The notes beneath the pieces were generated by a model. The model saw only the letters and a program-made list of their open reading frames with translations, was not told where the DNA came from and made no database searches. 64,000 bases of DNA from Trachythela sp. YZ-2020 (Eukaryota; Cnidaria; Anthozoa; Malacalcyonacea; Clavulariidae). Positions 45,598 through 57,013 of this stretch are shown here, piece after piece; positions within the stretch are counted from its first letter, which is position 1; the number at the start of each line of letters is the position of its first letter. A program made the position numbers and the translations under genes. The stretch is from contig JADLSH010000185.1 in assembly GCA_016169945.1 (NCBI GenBank), positions 861,920 through 925,919 on the forward strand, written 5' to 3'.

Positions 45598-47366
45598 ATG
45601 GATTTAGCAGCAAAAATTGCTGAATGTGAAACTATGACCGAGCTTAATGCTTTGGAAAGAATGTATATTTTATTGAGGCTGAGAAAAGATTGGTTTACGA
45701 GAAGAAGCTGGTATTGATCAGCCGTTTGCTTGAGTGGGGAAAGGAAAACGAGCAGTTGGGACTTGCTATGAGCATTTCCGATTCTTGGACGCCTGAACAA
45801 AGACGACGGTTTTTACAGGACTGGCAAAACGATGAGCCTTTGGTACAGTTTGGTCGTGGGGGGTAAACGATCTTTCGATTAAGTGAATGATGATGAGAAA
45901 AAATTCAAAACCCAAGGTATGGACTATACAATTCAATTTGCAAATACGTTTGCTCATTTGGAGCTTTCTCAATATCATGATCGCCTTCACGAGATATTTG
46001 GGAGCTTATTGAATATGGTCACTGGAGAGATACCTATGCACGATCAAGTCCGTTTTGTTTTGCGATCACCTCTGCTTGAAACCCCCATTTCTCTTCCTTT
46101 CATGCAACGTCAACGACTTACAACTGAGCGGGTTTTAGCTGAAATTGAGCGTGTCATTCAGTCTAATAAGAAATTTCGTTTGAATGATAACAGTGGCGTA
46201 GCCAGCTTGAATTGACTGGTCATGCTTTTATGAACATGGTTAGTTTAACCCGTCCAACTTCCGAGTGCCAAAGGCGCCCTAGGTGGGTCTGGGGGCTCGC
46301 CCCCTTCGAATTTTTTTTGGTTTTTTAAAGCTCGGAAACGCTATTTGCTGCATTCTGAGGGACGTTTCAACGCAGAATTAACCTCATAAAATCGCAAGGT
46401 TCTTCCTGAAATATCAATTAAAGCATTTTTGGATGATTCAAAATATTGAAGCGTCACACTGCTGTTTTGCTATTGATATTCCAAACAACTGCAGCTCTGG
46501 ACTATAAATAAATTGCAACAACAGGTCTGCAACTATTGGTATAACAATAAAAACATTGTCTTGTTACCAACACATGGTCAATACACGATCATATTTGACT
46601 CTTATTTTTTCAACTTCGCAGCTTACTTAGGGACTGTTGTTACAATTATAAATTACATACCACCATTATGGTTCTCATTACCCATATCTAAACTTAAAAA
46701 TCAGCAAATCACTTATAATATCCGCTTCAATAGAAGCAGGATTAGTCACACTTGCTGAAGCCATTCTATAAACGCGCAAAGACAATATAAATATGATAAT
46801 TACTCACCTTACACAAGTGTGTTCAGTCGCGCGGAAAGCTCGCTAGGAAAGGCAGTACAAGTCATGCCTTCTCCAAATAGCATGAGTTCGACTCAATAAA
46901 CAGCCGGTTTTGAGCATGCGCAAGGCCAGTTATCCAATCAGTATTAAATATTATAGCAACTCATGCCTTCTGAAAAGAGCACACGAGTCGCGCGTGAATC
47001 GATATATTGCCGGAAATGAGTCTTGTAGAGCTGCAGTTGCTAGGAAACAGACACGGCAACAGTCGGCAAGGCTGTAAAATTGCGTAAATGTAATAGAAAG
47101 TGGAAAAATATTAAAAAACAATAATGAAAAATCCAGAAAAATGAGAAGGTTGGATTTTAAAGCTTTGGAATAAACAAAGAAATGTTTTAGACGGAACTTG
47201 GGCATGACAAGCATGACCGGTAGCTACGCCACTGAATGATGGTGTGAATGTTAATTTAATTCATGTTGAAATGTCCCAAGAGGGAACCGGCACTAAACGT
47301 AGTGAAATTAATTTGGAAAAACATTTGATCAATAAAAGAGCTATTGTTCGTATTCAAAAGGGCGAA
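45598..47366 (+). pseudogene. P1: N-terminus of a transposon protein (possible PolB-element gene), interrupted
   Basis: A short 5' exon (about 45427-45488) ends at GTAAGT. The coding exon starts after ACAATTATTTAG with ATG 45598 (MDLAAKIAECETM). The reading is broken near 45665 and again near 45865. It then runs through WTPEQRRRFLQDW-type sequence, FGSLLNMVTGEIPMHD and LERV-type segments to 46190, where a hAT-like element sits. It resumes at 47235 (VNVNLIHVEM, INLEKHLINKRAIVRIQ) and ends shortly before element T. I associate the INLEKHL...RIQ motif with large cnidarian proteins carrying a protein-primed DNA polymerase B. That is from memory, and no polymerase motif is present here. Confidence 0.45.
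46191..47234. mobile_element. hAT-like non-autonomous element inside P1
   Basis: Tips cagtggcgtagcc and cagtggcgtagct. The flanks aatgataa (46183-46190) and aatgatgg (47235-47242) share six of eight bases. P2 keeps the uninterrupted site aatgatag, one change away from each flank. The 1044-bp interior has no gene. Subterminal ggtcatgctt occurs inverted at both ends. Confidence 0.88.
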
Positions 47367-47617
47367 AAAGGGGGTTATACGAATACGAAAATGTATACAT
47401 TTTCAGAACAAAATATTGTTGCTATGACACCGCTTTGATTGGCTGCATGCATAAATTTACAACGGATTAACGTTTTAGAAAATTTATTTCTTTAAGTATG
47501 ACAATTCACACAAATAAACATTTATTAAACATATTGTCCAGCTTTTACACTGTTTTCCAGCTTAGATCACTTAACGTTTTGTATATTTCTGTTAAAAAGA
47601 AAGCCACATTCTCTAGG

Positions 47618-47742
47618 GATTACCTCGGGGTTCTCTGGGGGTTCCCTTGGGGTTCCTCGGCGGTTCTCTCGGGGTTTCCTGGTGGTTCTCAAGGGGTTCT
47701 CTAGGGGCTCTCTTGCAGTTCTCTCGGGGTTCTCACATATTT
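47618..47742. repeat. Minisatellite in the left TIR of element T
   Basis: About seven copies of a 14-17 bp unit like ctcggggttctctgg. The right TIR has only two or three copies at 51290-51345, so the array expanded or shrank after the TIRs formed. Confidence 0.75.
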
Positions 47743-47989
47743 AGCAAGCTAGTACCGTAGAAGTACTCATTTACGGGACCTTGCTGCGGGACATATTTTG
47801 CAGGTCCCGGCGTCCCTTGCGTCCCGTTTGAACGATTCGCTAGGCATCTTTCTCGCTCGCCCCGTTAAAGAAAAAAAAAGTGGAGGTTCTCATCGAAACC
47901 GTACTGATTTTTAGAGTAAAATATCGCTACCGGTAAACAGCTTTGGTTGACTGCATGTCTGAATTAACACAACACGGATTAACATTTTA

Positions 47990-48402
47990 AACAAATTTAT
48001 TCCTTTAAATATAACAATTTTACAGAAATAAACAGTGATTAAGTATATTGTCCAGTTTAGAACGTTTGACTTTGTAAACATTTCCTCTGTTAGCAAAAGT
48101 TTACGTTTCTGTCCCTTACGTGCTATGGGCTTAACAGAAATGTGTAAGATATGGTTTATTGAGATTACAGCCGAACAGGGCTGCTCTAAACATCTGCTCT
48201 TACGGAACACAAGGGACTTCATTGCGGGACTGTTTTTAAATATGCTTCTGGCTTACACCGTTTCAGGAAAAAAGTAACTAATCAAACAATTTGACTGTGG
48301 CAGTTGCTTTATTTTAACAGATTTATTATTAATGATAATGTAATTCATTTTTCAATTGATAATGTACGCCAGTATCACTATCATCACCATCATCACCATC
48401 AA
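47990..48402. repeat. Direct repeat, left copy, in element T
   Basis: Nearly identical to 49662-50035 in the same orientation. It contains the 3' UTR and the last codons of the T gene on the minus strand (the VHYQLKNELHYH end). It breaks off in the Asp/His repeat and joins tcaaaagggcaaaaaagggg and a diverged T end. It is thus a deleted copy of the gene's 3' region. Confidence 0.75.
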
Positions 48403-49661
48403 AAGGGCAAAAAAGGGGGTTAGGCGAACGCGAAAATGTATACATTTTTAGAGGAAAATATGAGTAATTAGCGCCGCTTGGAAGCATGCATAAGTAAACA
48501 AGACAAGGCTTAAGTTTTTGTATACTTTTTTGCTTAAAAGTAATTACAACAGTACAATGACAATATTAGAGCTGTATTAATAAATGTTCTTAAATATATT
48601 GTCCAACTTTTACAGTATTTTCTAGTTTCGGGCGTAGAACTGTATGGGTTCAGTTTCCTTGTCGTTTTTCGCCTTGCGCCGTAATTACGATCGGTTGTTT
48701 CAAAATGTAAATATCGCCAGACGTGTTTATTCTCTGGCAACAGGACACGCGTCATTCGATAGCTTATGACTTCCTCTTTAAAATTATATTTAGTTTGTCC
48801 CGGTTCATATTACATATCCAAATTAATTTGCATACATGTTCATAAATTATCTAAAAATTTTACAATTATTGTTGAAATAACCCTGAATTGCCAGAACAGG
48901 GTTTAGAATTTTCGAGCAAATGTTAGCAAATGTTGGACCAAAATGGTAGCTCATATAAAAAGGAATATTATTGGAAAGTTTCATTGCATTTGAAGAAGTA
49001 GAAGTATTTTATTTTATTTTTTGAAAGTCGCATGCAAAATGCCGAGATCGTTGAAATTTGATTCCCGCACGCGGAAATTAATTACGAAATGCCATATAAG
49101 GTCAGTGTTGATTGCTATAAACCAATGAAAATCCGCCATCTAGGCAATTACATCACGCGCAATCGATTGCCGGTACTTTCAATACGCTAGGATGCAAAGC
49201 CGCGGAGATTTAGCTTCCGAAGTTGCCCGAGCGTGCGCCGACAAAACCGGGATTTCGCAATTATAGACGGGATTTTCACGAGAAAAGTCGAGAATTGTCA
49301 TAAAATGGCTAGTTTATTTAGTATGGATACATCCTTTCGAACAGGATTTTCAAGAGCTATCCAATGGTCACACTTAGGAGTTTGTAGCGTGTAAACCAAA
49401 GGTAGGAAAGCGAAATGAATATATAATTAGTTTGTATTATTGTTAATTTGTAAACAATACAAAGTTCAGAGGTGTTTGCAAGGGGCTAAATTGGCCGCGT
49501 AGCATTGTAAACAAACACAATTTACTTCGCTAAAGACATCGTAAAACGCTGAATCGAACGGTGGTATTTTCATCTACATAGCATGCACTGAACCGAAGAT
49601 ATGAAAACTGCAAAAATAGGTCGATATCGACCTACATTAGTCAGCACAAAACAATAAGGAG

Positions 49662-50035
49662 TACAAATTTATTCCTCTAAGTATAACAATTTTACAGAAA
49701 TAAACAGTGATTAAGTATATTGTCCAGCTTAGAACGTTTGACTTTGTAAACATTTCCTCTGTTAGCGAAAGTTTACGTTTCTGTCCCTTACGTGCTATGG
49801 GCTTAACAGAAATGTGTAAGATATGGTTTATTGAAATCACAGCCGAACAGGGCTGCTCTAAACATCTGCTCTTACGGAACACAAGGGATTTCATTTTCAG
49901 GAAAAAAGTAACTGATCAAACAATTTGACTGTGGCAATTGCTTTATTTTAACACAGTTATTATTAATGATAATGTAATTCATTTTTCAATTGATAATGTA
50001 CGCCAGTATCGTCATCATCATCACCACCATCACTG
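49662..50035. repeat. Direct repeat, right copy, in element T
   Basis: Counterpart of 47990-48402; here it is still attached to the complete T gene. Open frames in both copies (RKSRCLEQPCSAVISI on the minus strand) lie in what should be the 3' UTR. Confidence 0.75.
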
Positions 50036-50727
50036 TCATGGAAATGCTGTCTGTCTTCTAACATACGTTGCTAGAGAAATTTTCTCTTATCAATAGCAAC
50101 ACCTAAAGCTTCGTCAGGATCGAAAGAGTCGTCTTCGACGAATCTTTTTCTAGTTTCCATAATCTTTTTATGCACTGGGTCCTTTTTCGTTTGCGACATC
50201 CATTGCAGGCGATCCAAATAAACATTTCCCAATTCCTTTTGAAGTTTTGGTAGAATTTCTGAAAAGGCCTGTTTCTTTGCATCAGTTTTACCAGATCCGT
50301 CATTTTGAAAACTTTGTACAAGTTCATTGTACTTTGCGCGAAGTTTCGACCCTGCTTCGTGTATCAATACACCCCAGGGGTCAGCCTCTTCGCTGTCATC
50401 AGAGTCGTTCATCTCTTCGGAACTTTCGCCATCATCCACGTCAGATGAACTGAAATTATCTTCATTGGATACTGTTGACATTTCGTCATTCGACTCATAT
50501 CGCATTATTTTTCGACTGGGCATTTCTTCACAGTCAGACTCCCTTTGATCACTAAGTGATCTGGCTTGAGAAAGGTATTGCTGCCTATCTTCGCGGGAGA
50601 GTCGATGCATGTCTGCTAAATGGTTCGATATCTTCTGGACAATCTCTTCGCCTTCGTTGCATACACTGAGTTTTACTTCTAATTGCGCCTCTTTAAAAAC
50701 AGTCCCGCAAGAAAAAGTCCTACATTC
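49963..50727 (-). pseudogene. T gene: acidic protein with a zinc-finger-like N-terminus, one in-frame stop
   Basis: The exon starts after a CATAATTTCAG acceptor at 50728 and is open for 218 codons to a TAG at 50073-50071. The same frame continues for a further 35 codons (QRMLEDRQHF, Asp-rich run) to TAA at 49963, so the TAG is probably a mutation in a gene of about 254 codons. The N-terminal part has C-x12-H-x4-H (VCNEGEEIVQKISNHLADMH), like a degenerate C2H2 finger. A serine/acid-rich stretch (SSDVDDGESSEEMNDSDDSE) follows, then a helical region with LPKLQKELGNVYLDRLQWM and DPVHKKIMETRKRF. I have a memory of the last part as a recurring cnidarian repeat-associated protein of unknown role. 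The first exon should lie in the right TIR. Confidence 0.6.
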
Positions 50728-50749
50728 CTGAAATTATGTCCGCAAAAAG

Positions 50750-50925
50750 ATGGCTAGCAATTCGTTCAAACGGAACGCAAGGGACGTCGAGACATGCCTA
50801 AACACGTCCCGCAACAAGGTCCCGTAAATGAGCACTTCTACGGGCCTTGCTAAATATGTACCATAAATGAGCACTTCTACGGGACTTGCTAAATATGTCC
50901 CATAAATGAGTACCAACGACTCTCG
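50750..50925. repeat. GGGAC...GTCCC repeat block in element T
   Basis: Three related copies of acgggacttgctaaatatgt (each able to pair gggac with gtccc). More copies lie at 51190-51295 and, on the other strand, at 47755-47815 in the left TIR. Each is followed by ataaatgagtac/cacttc-type sequence. Confidence 0.65.
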
Positions 50926-51570
50926 CCACGAGCCATTTTTTATCATAAAAACAATCTCTCCTAAACATGACTCGCACCTGCGACCATAGAATTACAGCTA
51001 ATGTTAATCCGTGTTGTGTTAATTGATACATGCAGTCAACCAAAGCGGTGTACCGGTAGCGATATTTTACTCTAAAAATCGGTACGGTTTCGATGAGAAC
51101 CTCCACTTTTTTTCCTTTAACGGGGCGAGTGAGAAGTACACTTGAAAAATTTCCCTGTGTTCCTGAAATTATGTCTGCAAAAAAATGGCTAGCAAATCGT
51201 TCAAACGGGACGCAAGGGACGTCGGGACCTGCTAAATATGTCCCGCAACAAGGTCCGGTAAATGAGTACTTCTACGGGACTTGCTAAATATGTGAGAACC
51301 CCAAGTTCTCATGCAGAGAACCGCGAGGTAACCCCTAGAGAATGTGGCTTTCTTTTTAACGAAATATACAAAACGTCAAGTGATCTAAGCTGGAAAACAG
51401 TGTAAAAGCTGGACAACATATTTAATAACTGTTTATTTGTGTAAATTGTCATACTTAAAGAAATAAATTTTCTAAAACGTTAATCCGTTGTAAATTTATG
51501 CATGCAGCCAATCAAAGCGGTGTCCTAGCAACAATATTTTGTTCTGAAAATGTATACATTTTCGTATTCG

Positions 51571-51700
51571 TATAACCCACTGATATGTACTAAGACTGGA
51601 TAGAGCATCGTAATACAGAGCCCTAATAGCAATTGAGGCCGGAAGTGAGTCGTGTTTTGAGAGCGGCGGCCATGTTTGTCAGCCCCACTTGAGGAGTGAA
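51571..51700 (+). repeat. Continuation of P1 flank beyond element T
   Basis: ccactgatatgtactaagac to about 51700 matches the minus strand of 54597-54697, that is, the sequence next to P2's empty site. So P1 and T's right flank are one locus split by T. Confidence 0.8.
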
Positions 51701-54590
51701 TACTATACTTTTCTATCGTGAAATTGACATTTTTTCGGGTTTTCGCTTTATGCACGCGAAGTATGTGAAGAAATCAAGTCAAATCTAGTATTTCAAGAAC
51801 AAGCAATCATCATAGAAAAATGAAGAACATTTGAATGTTGAAAGAAACTAAATCGTAAGTAAATAATTTGATCTTTTGATCACCGATTTTGACGAAATGT
51901 CAGAGCTCGGCGACTGACCGTCCGAACACATCACTATGCTCTAGAGATTACAATGTAATTCAATTCTTTTTGTATAATAAAAAAATCAGTTACTACTTAG
52001 AGTACTGCAGCACTAATTGTTAAACTTTTTGAGCCAGTATATATAGGTAGGTTTAATAAGCGTGCGCGAGGCCGATTTGCAGTTCATACATTACTGTGAT
52101 TTGAATTTTAGACATGACATATTTGTTTATGGCAAGCCTTAGTTTGAAAGTATTTCGGTTCTTTGAACCTTTCATGTTGGCTAGCTGAGTCACATTGCTT
52201 ATGAATAAAACTAAAAGGGAGCCATGTCATTGACATCTGAAATGAAATGCGAGAAGAAATGTGTACCATATGTTTTGTGGCCAAAGTTGCTTTGAAAATA
52301 TCTGTACATATTTAAAATATTCAAAATAGTTTTTATATGTTGTGTTTCAGGTGTATTTAAGACAATACAAATTGAAGATTGTGAATGTTTTGAAGCCTCA
52401 TAAATCAATTATCAAGAGTCAATATGCAAGTCTAGAAATTGCTGTTGACACTATCGTTGTTCTGTTAAATTATTTCATTAAAGATCTTTAACAACTCAAA
52501 TGTTGTTGCCTTGTGTATTTTCATTATATATCAAACCATAGTTAATCAACCACACTCTATATCAATCAAGCCCAATGCTGAGGATCTCAATCCTTGAGGT
52601 GTATTTATGTGTTAGTGTTACATGAATGCTTCACCACATGTCAACTCAATCGCTGGGGCTGGGTGCTATGACCTATATCTGCTTATATTTTCCCACCAGA
52701 AGATTAACAAAATGACGTTTCAGGTCAAACTTTCAGCAGAAAGGTTTCAGGTCAGACTCCAGATTTCAAAATTTCCCCTAGAATATATCTAGCCCCCTCC
52801 CCTAGAATTTGGCTAGCCTCCCCAATCAAACCCATCTTCTTCCACTACTGGATCAGAGTGTTGTGCTTTGACTGTTCAAAATGAAGAAAATTGGGAGATA
52901 AAACTGAAAGAAATAATTAATAAACCAACATTTTCAAGAACATATCATTAGCAAGTAGTTTTAATATCCAAAAAAATAAGCATCAATTGTAGCAATTAAG
53001 TCTTGCATCTTTATTTGATCAGTATTAACATTCACAAGACAGTTTATTTCTCAAATTTGAAAGTAACAAATAATAATAATAATAATAATGCTTTATTCAC
53101 ATGCAGTATATCTACAAAGTAGTTCTTCATCTGTGAAGGTTACAATAAATATTATTAATATATATAAATAGAATAGAAATTTTGTAAAAACATTAAACTA
53201 CGATAATTATGCACATGCGATTAGGTATGATTCTTTTGCTTCATTTAGCAGAAAGGTTTTAGGATCTTTACAAACATTAAACTAGGATAATTATACGCAT
53301 GCAATTTGTATTGTATAAACATTAAACTAGGATAATTATACACATGCAATTTGTATTGTATAAACATTAAACTAGGATAATTATACACATGCAATTTTTA
53401 TTGTATAAACATTAAACTAGGATAATTATACACATGCAATTAGTTATGATTCTTTTTTGCTACATTTAGCAGTAATATTTTAGTATCTTTAGAAAAATGA
53501 AAATAATCAGTACAATTCCAAATTATAGAAGAGTCCAGAAGAAACTCCCCTGCCATGAGTGCTGCAATGTTCGTGACCCCGATTCTGTCTTCCCAATTCC
53601 TGCAGTAAAAGAAAAGGACAATTTATATAGAGTCTCACAGAGCATCCTTAATGTTTGTGAAAACAAGTGATAAATGCTTTCAAAGAATGCTGGCAACAAC
53701 TGCTGGAAAGCTTCCTCATTGTAAAGACATTGTTAATACAATTGTTACATTTGTTCTGGGTGCTCTTAATGTTTCATCATTATAATATTCACAGATGACT
53801 ACATGTATGACCCCACAATAAACGATAACTTGTTTAAAGAAATTATCAAGTGCTATTGCAATGGCAAGGAAACCACAGCAAATTTATCCCATAAAATCCG
53901 AAACAAGTTAAGCAATTTGGTTCTTTTCAACTAGCAATAAATGTTATCTGATTGAGCTCTTCAGACAGTTCCCTAGCTGAGCTTATGAGTTTAGATACAA
54001 CCACCAAATGCAACAAAAGCAGGAAACTGCTAACAAATTGGTAAAAAGATACAATTCCTGGCATCAATGTATAAACAGCACAGCCACAGATTAAAGGATT
54101 TGTTATATGATTCAAATATAAACTCATTCCAACACTTACGGTACTAACAGAATAGTAGAATTATATTTTGACAACCATAACATAAATATTCAAAACTTAC
54201 CACAGCAACTTGTCGGCATAATCGCCGTTGTAACCATTTAAGTTAGTCAAGTTTGCGAAGTAAATATTCAGATTTGTCGCTGGACGTTTGTACTCTGAGT
54301 CTGTATTATATTGTTAACTAAATGGTCCAACGTTTAAATATCATATAATCCTTCTCCTGTTGACCTCCATTGACGAGTCTGTTTTATATCTTCACTCATG
54401 GCACCCGTTAACACGACGCAAAACATTCGTTTTCTCTGCGATTCAGGGTTAAAAAACTTCAAATTTACTTTTCGAGACATTCATGATGCATATTCTTTTC
54501 CTGAGACAAGGTTTGTTAAGGTCCAAGAAGAGAAACAAGCGTTTTAAAACGAAAACTACAAATTCCGCAATAGAAATATATAGAAATCTG
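51701..54590. other. Spacer between P1 and P2 copies
   Basis: No gene was recognised. It contains an (AAT)n run at about 53068-53090 and a 45-bp minisatellite. Near 52780 two cctagaat...tagcc phrases suggest another degraded repeat. Confidence 0.5.
53187..53440. repeat. 45-bp minisatellite
   Basis: About five units of cattaaactaggataattat, acacatgcaattt and gtattgtataaa. The outer units are longer and more diverged and include a tatgattcttttgc extension. Confidence 0.9.
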
Positions 54591-54761
54591 CTGCCATCTG
54601 GGGCTGACAAACATGGCGACCGCTCTCAAACACGACTCATTTCCGGCTTCAACTCTAAACAATAGATGCACTATCCAGTCTTAGTACATATCAGTGGTAT
54701 AACCCCCTTTTTAGCCCTTTTGAATCCGAACAATAGCTCTTTTATTGATAAAATGTTTTTC

Positions 54762-55438
54762 CTAATTAATTTCACTACGTTTAGTGTCGCTTCCCTCTTG
54801 GGGCATTTCAACATGAATTAAATTAACATTCACACTATCATTCAAATGAAATTTCTTATTAGACTGAATGACACGCTCAATTTCAGCTAAAACCCGCTCA
54901 GTTGTAAGTCGTTGACGTTGCATGAAAGGAAGAGAAATGGGGGTTTCAAGCTGAGGTGATCGCAAAACAAAACGGACTTGATCGTGCATAGGTATCTCTC
55001 CAGTGACCATATTCAATAAGCTCCCAAATATCTCGTGAAGGCGATCATGATATCGAGAAATCTCCAAATGAGCAAACGCATTTGCAAATTGAATTGTATA
55101 GTCCATACCTTGGGCTTTGAATTTTTTCACATCATCGTTCATTTCATCGAAAGATATTTTCTCCCCACGGCCAAACTGTACCAAAGGCTCATTGTCTTGC
55201 CAGTCCTGTAAAAACCGCCGTCTTTGTTCAGGCGTCCAAGAATCAGAAATGCTCATAGCAAGTCCCAACTACTCTTTCTCCTTTCCCCACTCAACCAAAA
55301 GGGTGATCAATTCCAGCTTCTTGTCGTAAACCAATCTTTTCTCAGCCTCAGTCAAAAAAGAGTCAAAATATACATGCTTTCCAAAGCATTAAGCTCGGCC
55401 ATTGTTTCACATTCAGCAATTTTAGCTGCTAAATCCAT
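54762..55438 (-). pseudogene. P2: second, inverted copy of the P1 gene start (empty-site copy)
   Basis: ATG at 55438 opens the same MDLAAKIAECETM start. A one-base insertion in a T-run near 55372 and a TAG near 55275 break the first part. From 55268 the frame is open for 168 codons: WTPEQRRRFLQDW, FGRGEKISFDEM, FGSLLNMVTGEIPMHD, LPFMQRQRLTTERVL and then VNVNLIHVEM. It ends at a TAG at 54762 where P1 has TTG. It lacks both the hAT-like element and T found in P1. Beyond the stop the remaining motif (EKH.INKRAIVRIQ) is still readable to about 54710. Function as for P1: tentative link to a DNA polymerase B transposon protein. Confidence 0.5.
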
Positions 55439-55557
55439 ATCTAAATAATTGTTTTCAAAAAATTATACTAAAAAATTCAAGTTGCTATGGTTACCCATTG
55501 CAACACTTCATGTTAATACATCTTAAATTGACAAAAAATATACACTTACCGAAATTT

Positions 55558-55640
55558 GTCCCAAATATATTCTGTAAAGTTCTCTCCGCAAAAGCTACGT
55601 CCCAAATATATTCTGTAAAGTTCTCTCCGTAAAAGCTACG
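55558..55640. repeat. 41-bp tandem duplication of the P2 5' exon
   Basis: gtcccaaatatattctgtaa through gctac occurs twice in a row; P1 has it once (about 45427-45472). Confidence 0.85.
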
Positions 55641-55778
55641 TACACAATAAAATGTACAACCTTCACAGATTATACTTAATACACGTCTAGCGTCACAACT
55701 CATTAATCTTTATGCCGTCACCCCTCCTGTGATACCTTTGTGACGTCATCACTCTAAACATACCTGAATACTAAACGT

Positions 55779-56083
55779 ATATATCTACTCACTTGGATTA
55801 TCCACCAAACCCAGTATTCTAGTTCAACCAAGTGAAGTGCAAAAAAATCTTTCAATTTACCTTATCACAACCCGGACACCCGATAACCTATATATACAGA
55901 ACTTACGGTTACAGCTCAGCAACTGGCCTCTGTAGCTCAGTTCGTTAGAGCGCTGCACCGGAATTGCAGGGCCGTGGGTTCAATTCCTGCCAGAGGACTT
56001 AGTGTTGCATTTTTCGCAACCGTTCCTCGTTAGGTCTTAAAATTTTGTATATATCTACTCACTTGGATTATCCACCAAACCCA
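55779..56083. repeat. 36-bp direct repeat flanking a SINE
   Basis: tatatctactcacttggatt plus the next 16 bases occurs at about 55779-55814 and 56048-56083, enclosing the SINE. It is longer than a normal target duplication, so it is likelier a tandem duplication of SINE tail plus flank. Confidence 0.7.
55926..56046 (+). mobile_element. tRNA-derived SINE, copy 4 (best preserved)
   Basis: 55926-55997 folds as a 72-nt cloverleaf: acceptor GCCTCTG/CAGAGGA, A box TGTAGCTCAGTTCG, anticodon stem CTGCA/TGCAG and B box GGGTTCAATTCC. The family tail (gcatttttcgcaaccgttcc) follows. The anticodon loop has C instead of U before the anticodon, and the tail matches copies 1-3, so this is a SINE and not a tRNA gene. 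Confidence 0.85.
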
Positions 56084-57005
56084 TTCCCGTGCGTTCAGGG
56101 GCGTTCCCGTGGTAAACGTTACGCACTAAGCATGACGTCAAGCTCACTGATTAGTATTCCGCTATATGGGGGCGGTTACCTACTTGGCCATACCCTTTGG
56201 AGAAACTGACAGAGTTTATACTGGAGAGTATGCTGGTCGAAAACAGTCATACAATGCCAGACAGATGACCCCAAAACTAATCGAAGATGATAAAATTAAT
56301 GCTATGGGAGCGTGAGCCTATGACTATATATATTTGCGTGCTTAAAATCTGTTGTTCTTGATTTTTGTTGCTATAAAGCAAACTACTCCTATAAAATTTC
56401 GCTCAGCTGTAACGCTATGAAATCGAACTCGTTTGGCGTTAAACACAAAACAAGTGCTACTTGGTAGATGCTATAAATAGTAATTTAATGTTAGTATTTT
56501 ATGAGGTATAGACTAGTATTTTAATTTCTCTTGTGTCATGAGGCATTTATTAAAATGTTAAGCGCTGATATGTTCTTGAGGCTTGACATTTAATAATAGT
56601 TAAAATATTAAATAGAAAGAGAATATATTGGAGACATAAATTTACAACCACAGTGTGTTACAAAAGTGCACTCAAGTGGTTATACCTGTATATGCCTGTC
56701 AATGTTAAGTCCTCCCAACTCACCTCCCCAAGGGAAGTGTAAAGGGGAAAACTGCAGGAATTTGATGACGTGCAAGCTCCTGTTGAGAGGAAGTATATGA
56801 TTTTAACAGACTGGGATGTTGTGTTTGAAATTATCAGTTTGTATTTAATGCAATGCTAATGCCCTCCCCACAGAGAGGGGCCTTTATTTCTAATTTAACA
56901 TAGATTTTAGTCCTCGGTGGGGAATTTGTTACTCACTCAATCACAAAGGTCAAATCTCCCATGGTTTGGATACCTCCCGTTCCTTGGAGCTTGACATTAA
57001 CAAGC
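56084..57005. other. Intergenic sequence
   Basis: No gene or repeat structure was recognised. Confidence 0.45.
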
Positions 57006-57013
57006 ACATTAGG

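Larger units (their letters stand above)
47380..51570. mobile_element. Element T: 4.2 kb transposon with TIRs of about 0.6 kb
   Basis: The ends begin cgaatacgaaaatgtataca. The TIRs run 47380-47983 and 51001-51570 with about 90% identity by eye; the left arm is longer because of a minisatellite. TATA flanks both ends (47376-47379 and 51571-51574), and P2 has the empty site with a single TATA (54698-54701). The tip contains the perfect palindrome gaaaatgtatacattttc. Inside are one gene (49963-50727, minus), a 0.4 kb direct repeat, and a diverged TIR copy at about 48401-48560. No transposase was recognised, so it is either non-autonomous or uses an unknown protein. Confidence 0.85.

Noticed and set aside
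47911..48222. Minus-strand frame repeated at 49637-49894
   Set aside because: Conserved because the DNA is a direct repeat; it falls in the 3' UTR of the T gene, and the two frames differ at their ends.
55926..55997. Complete cloverleaf resembling a tRNA gene
   Set aside because: C precedes the anticodon where U is nearly universal, and the sequence continues into the same tail as three other SINE copies.
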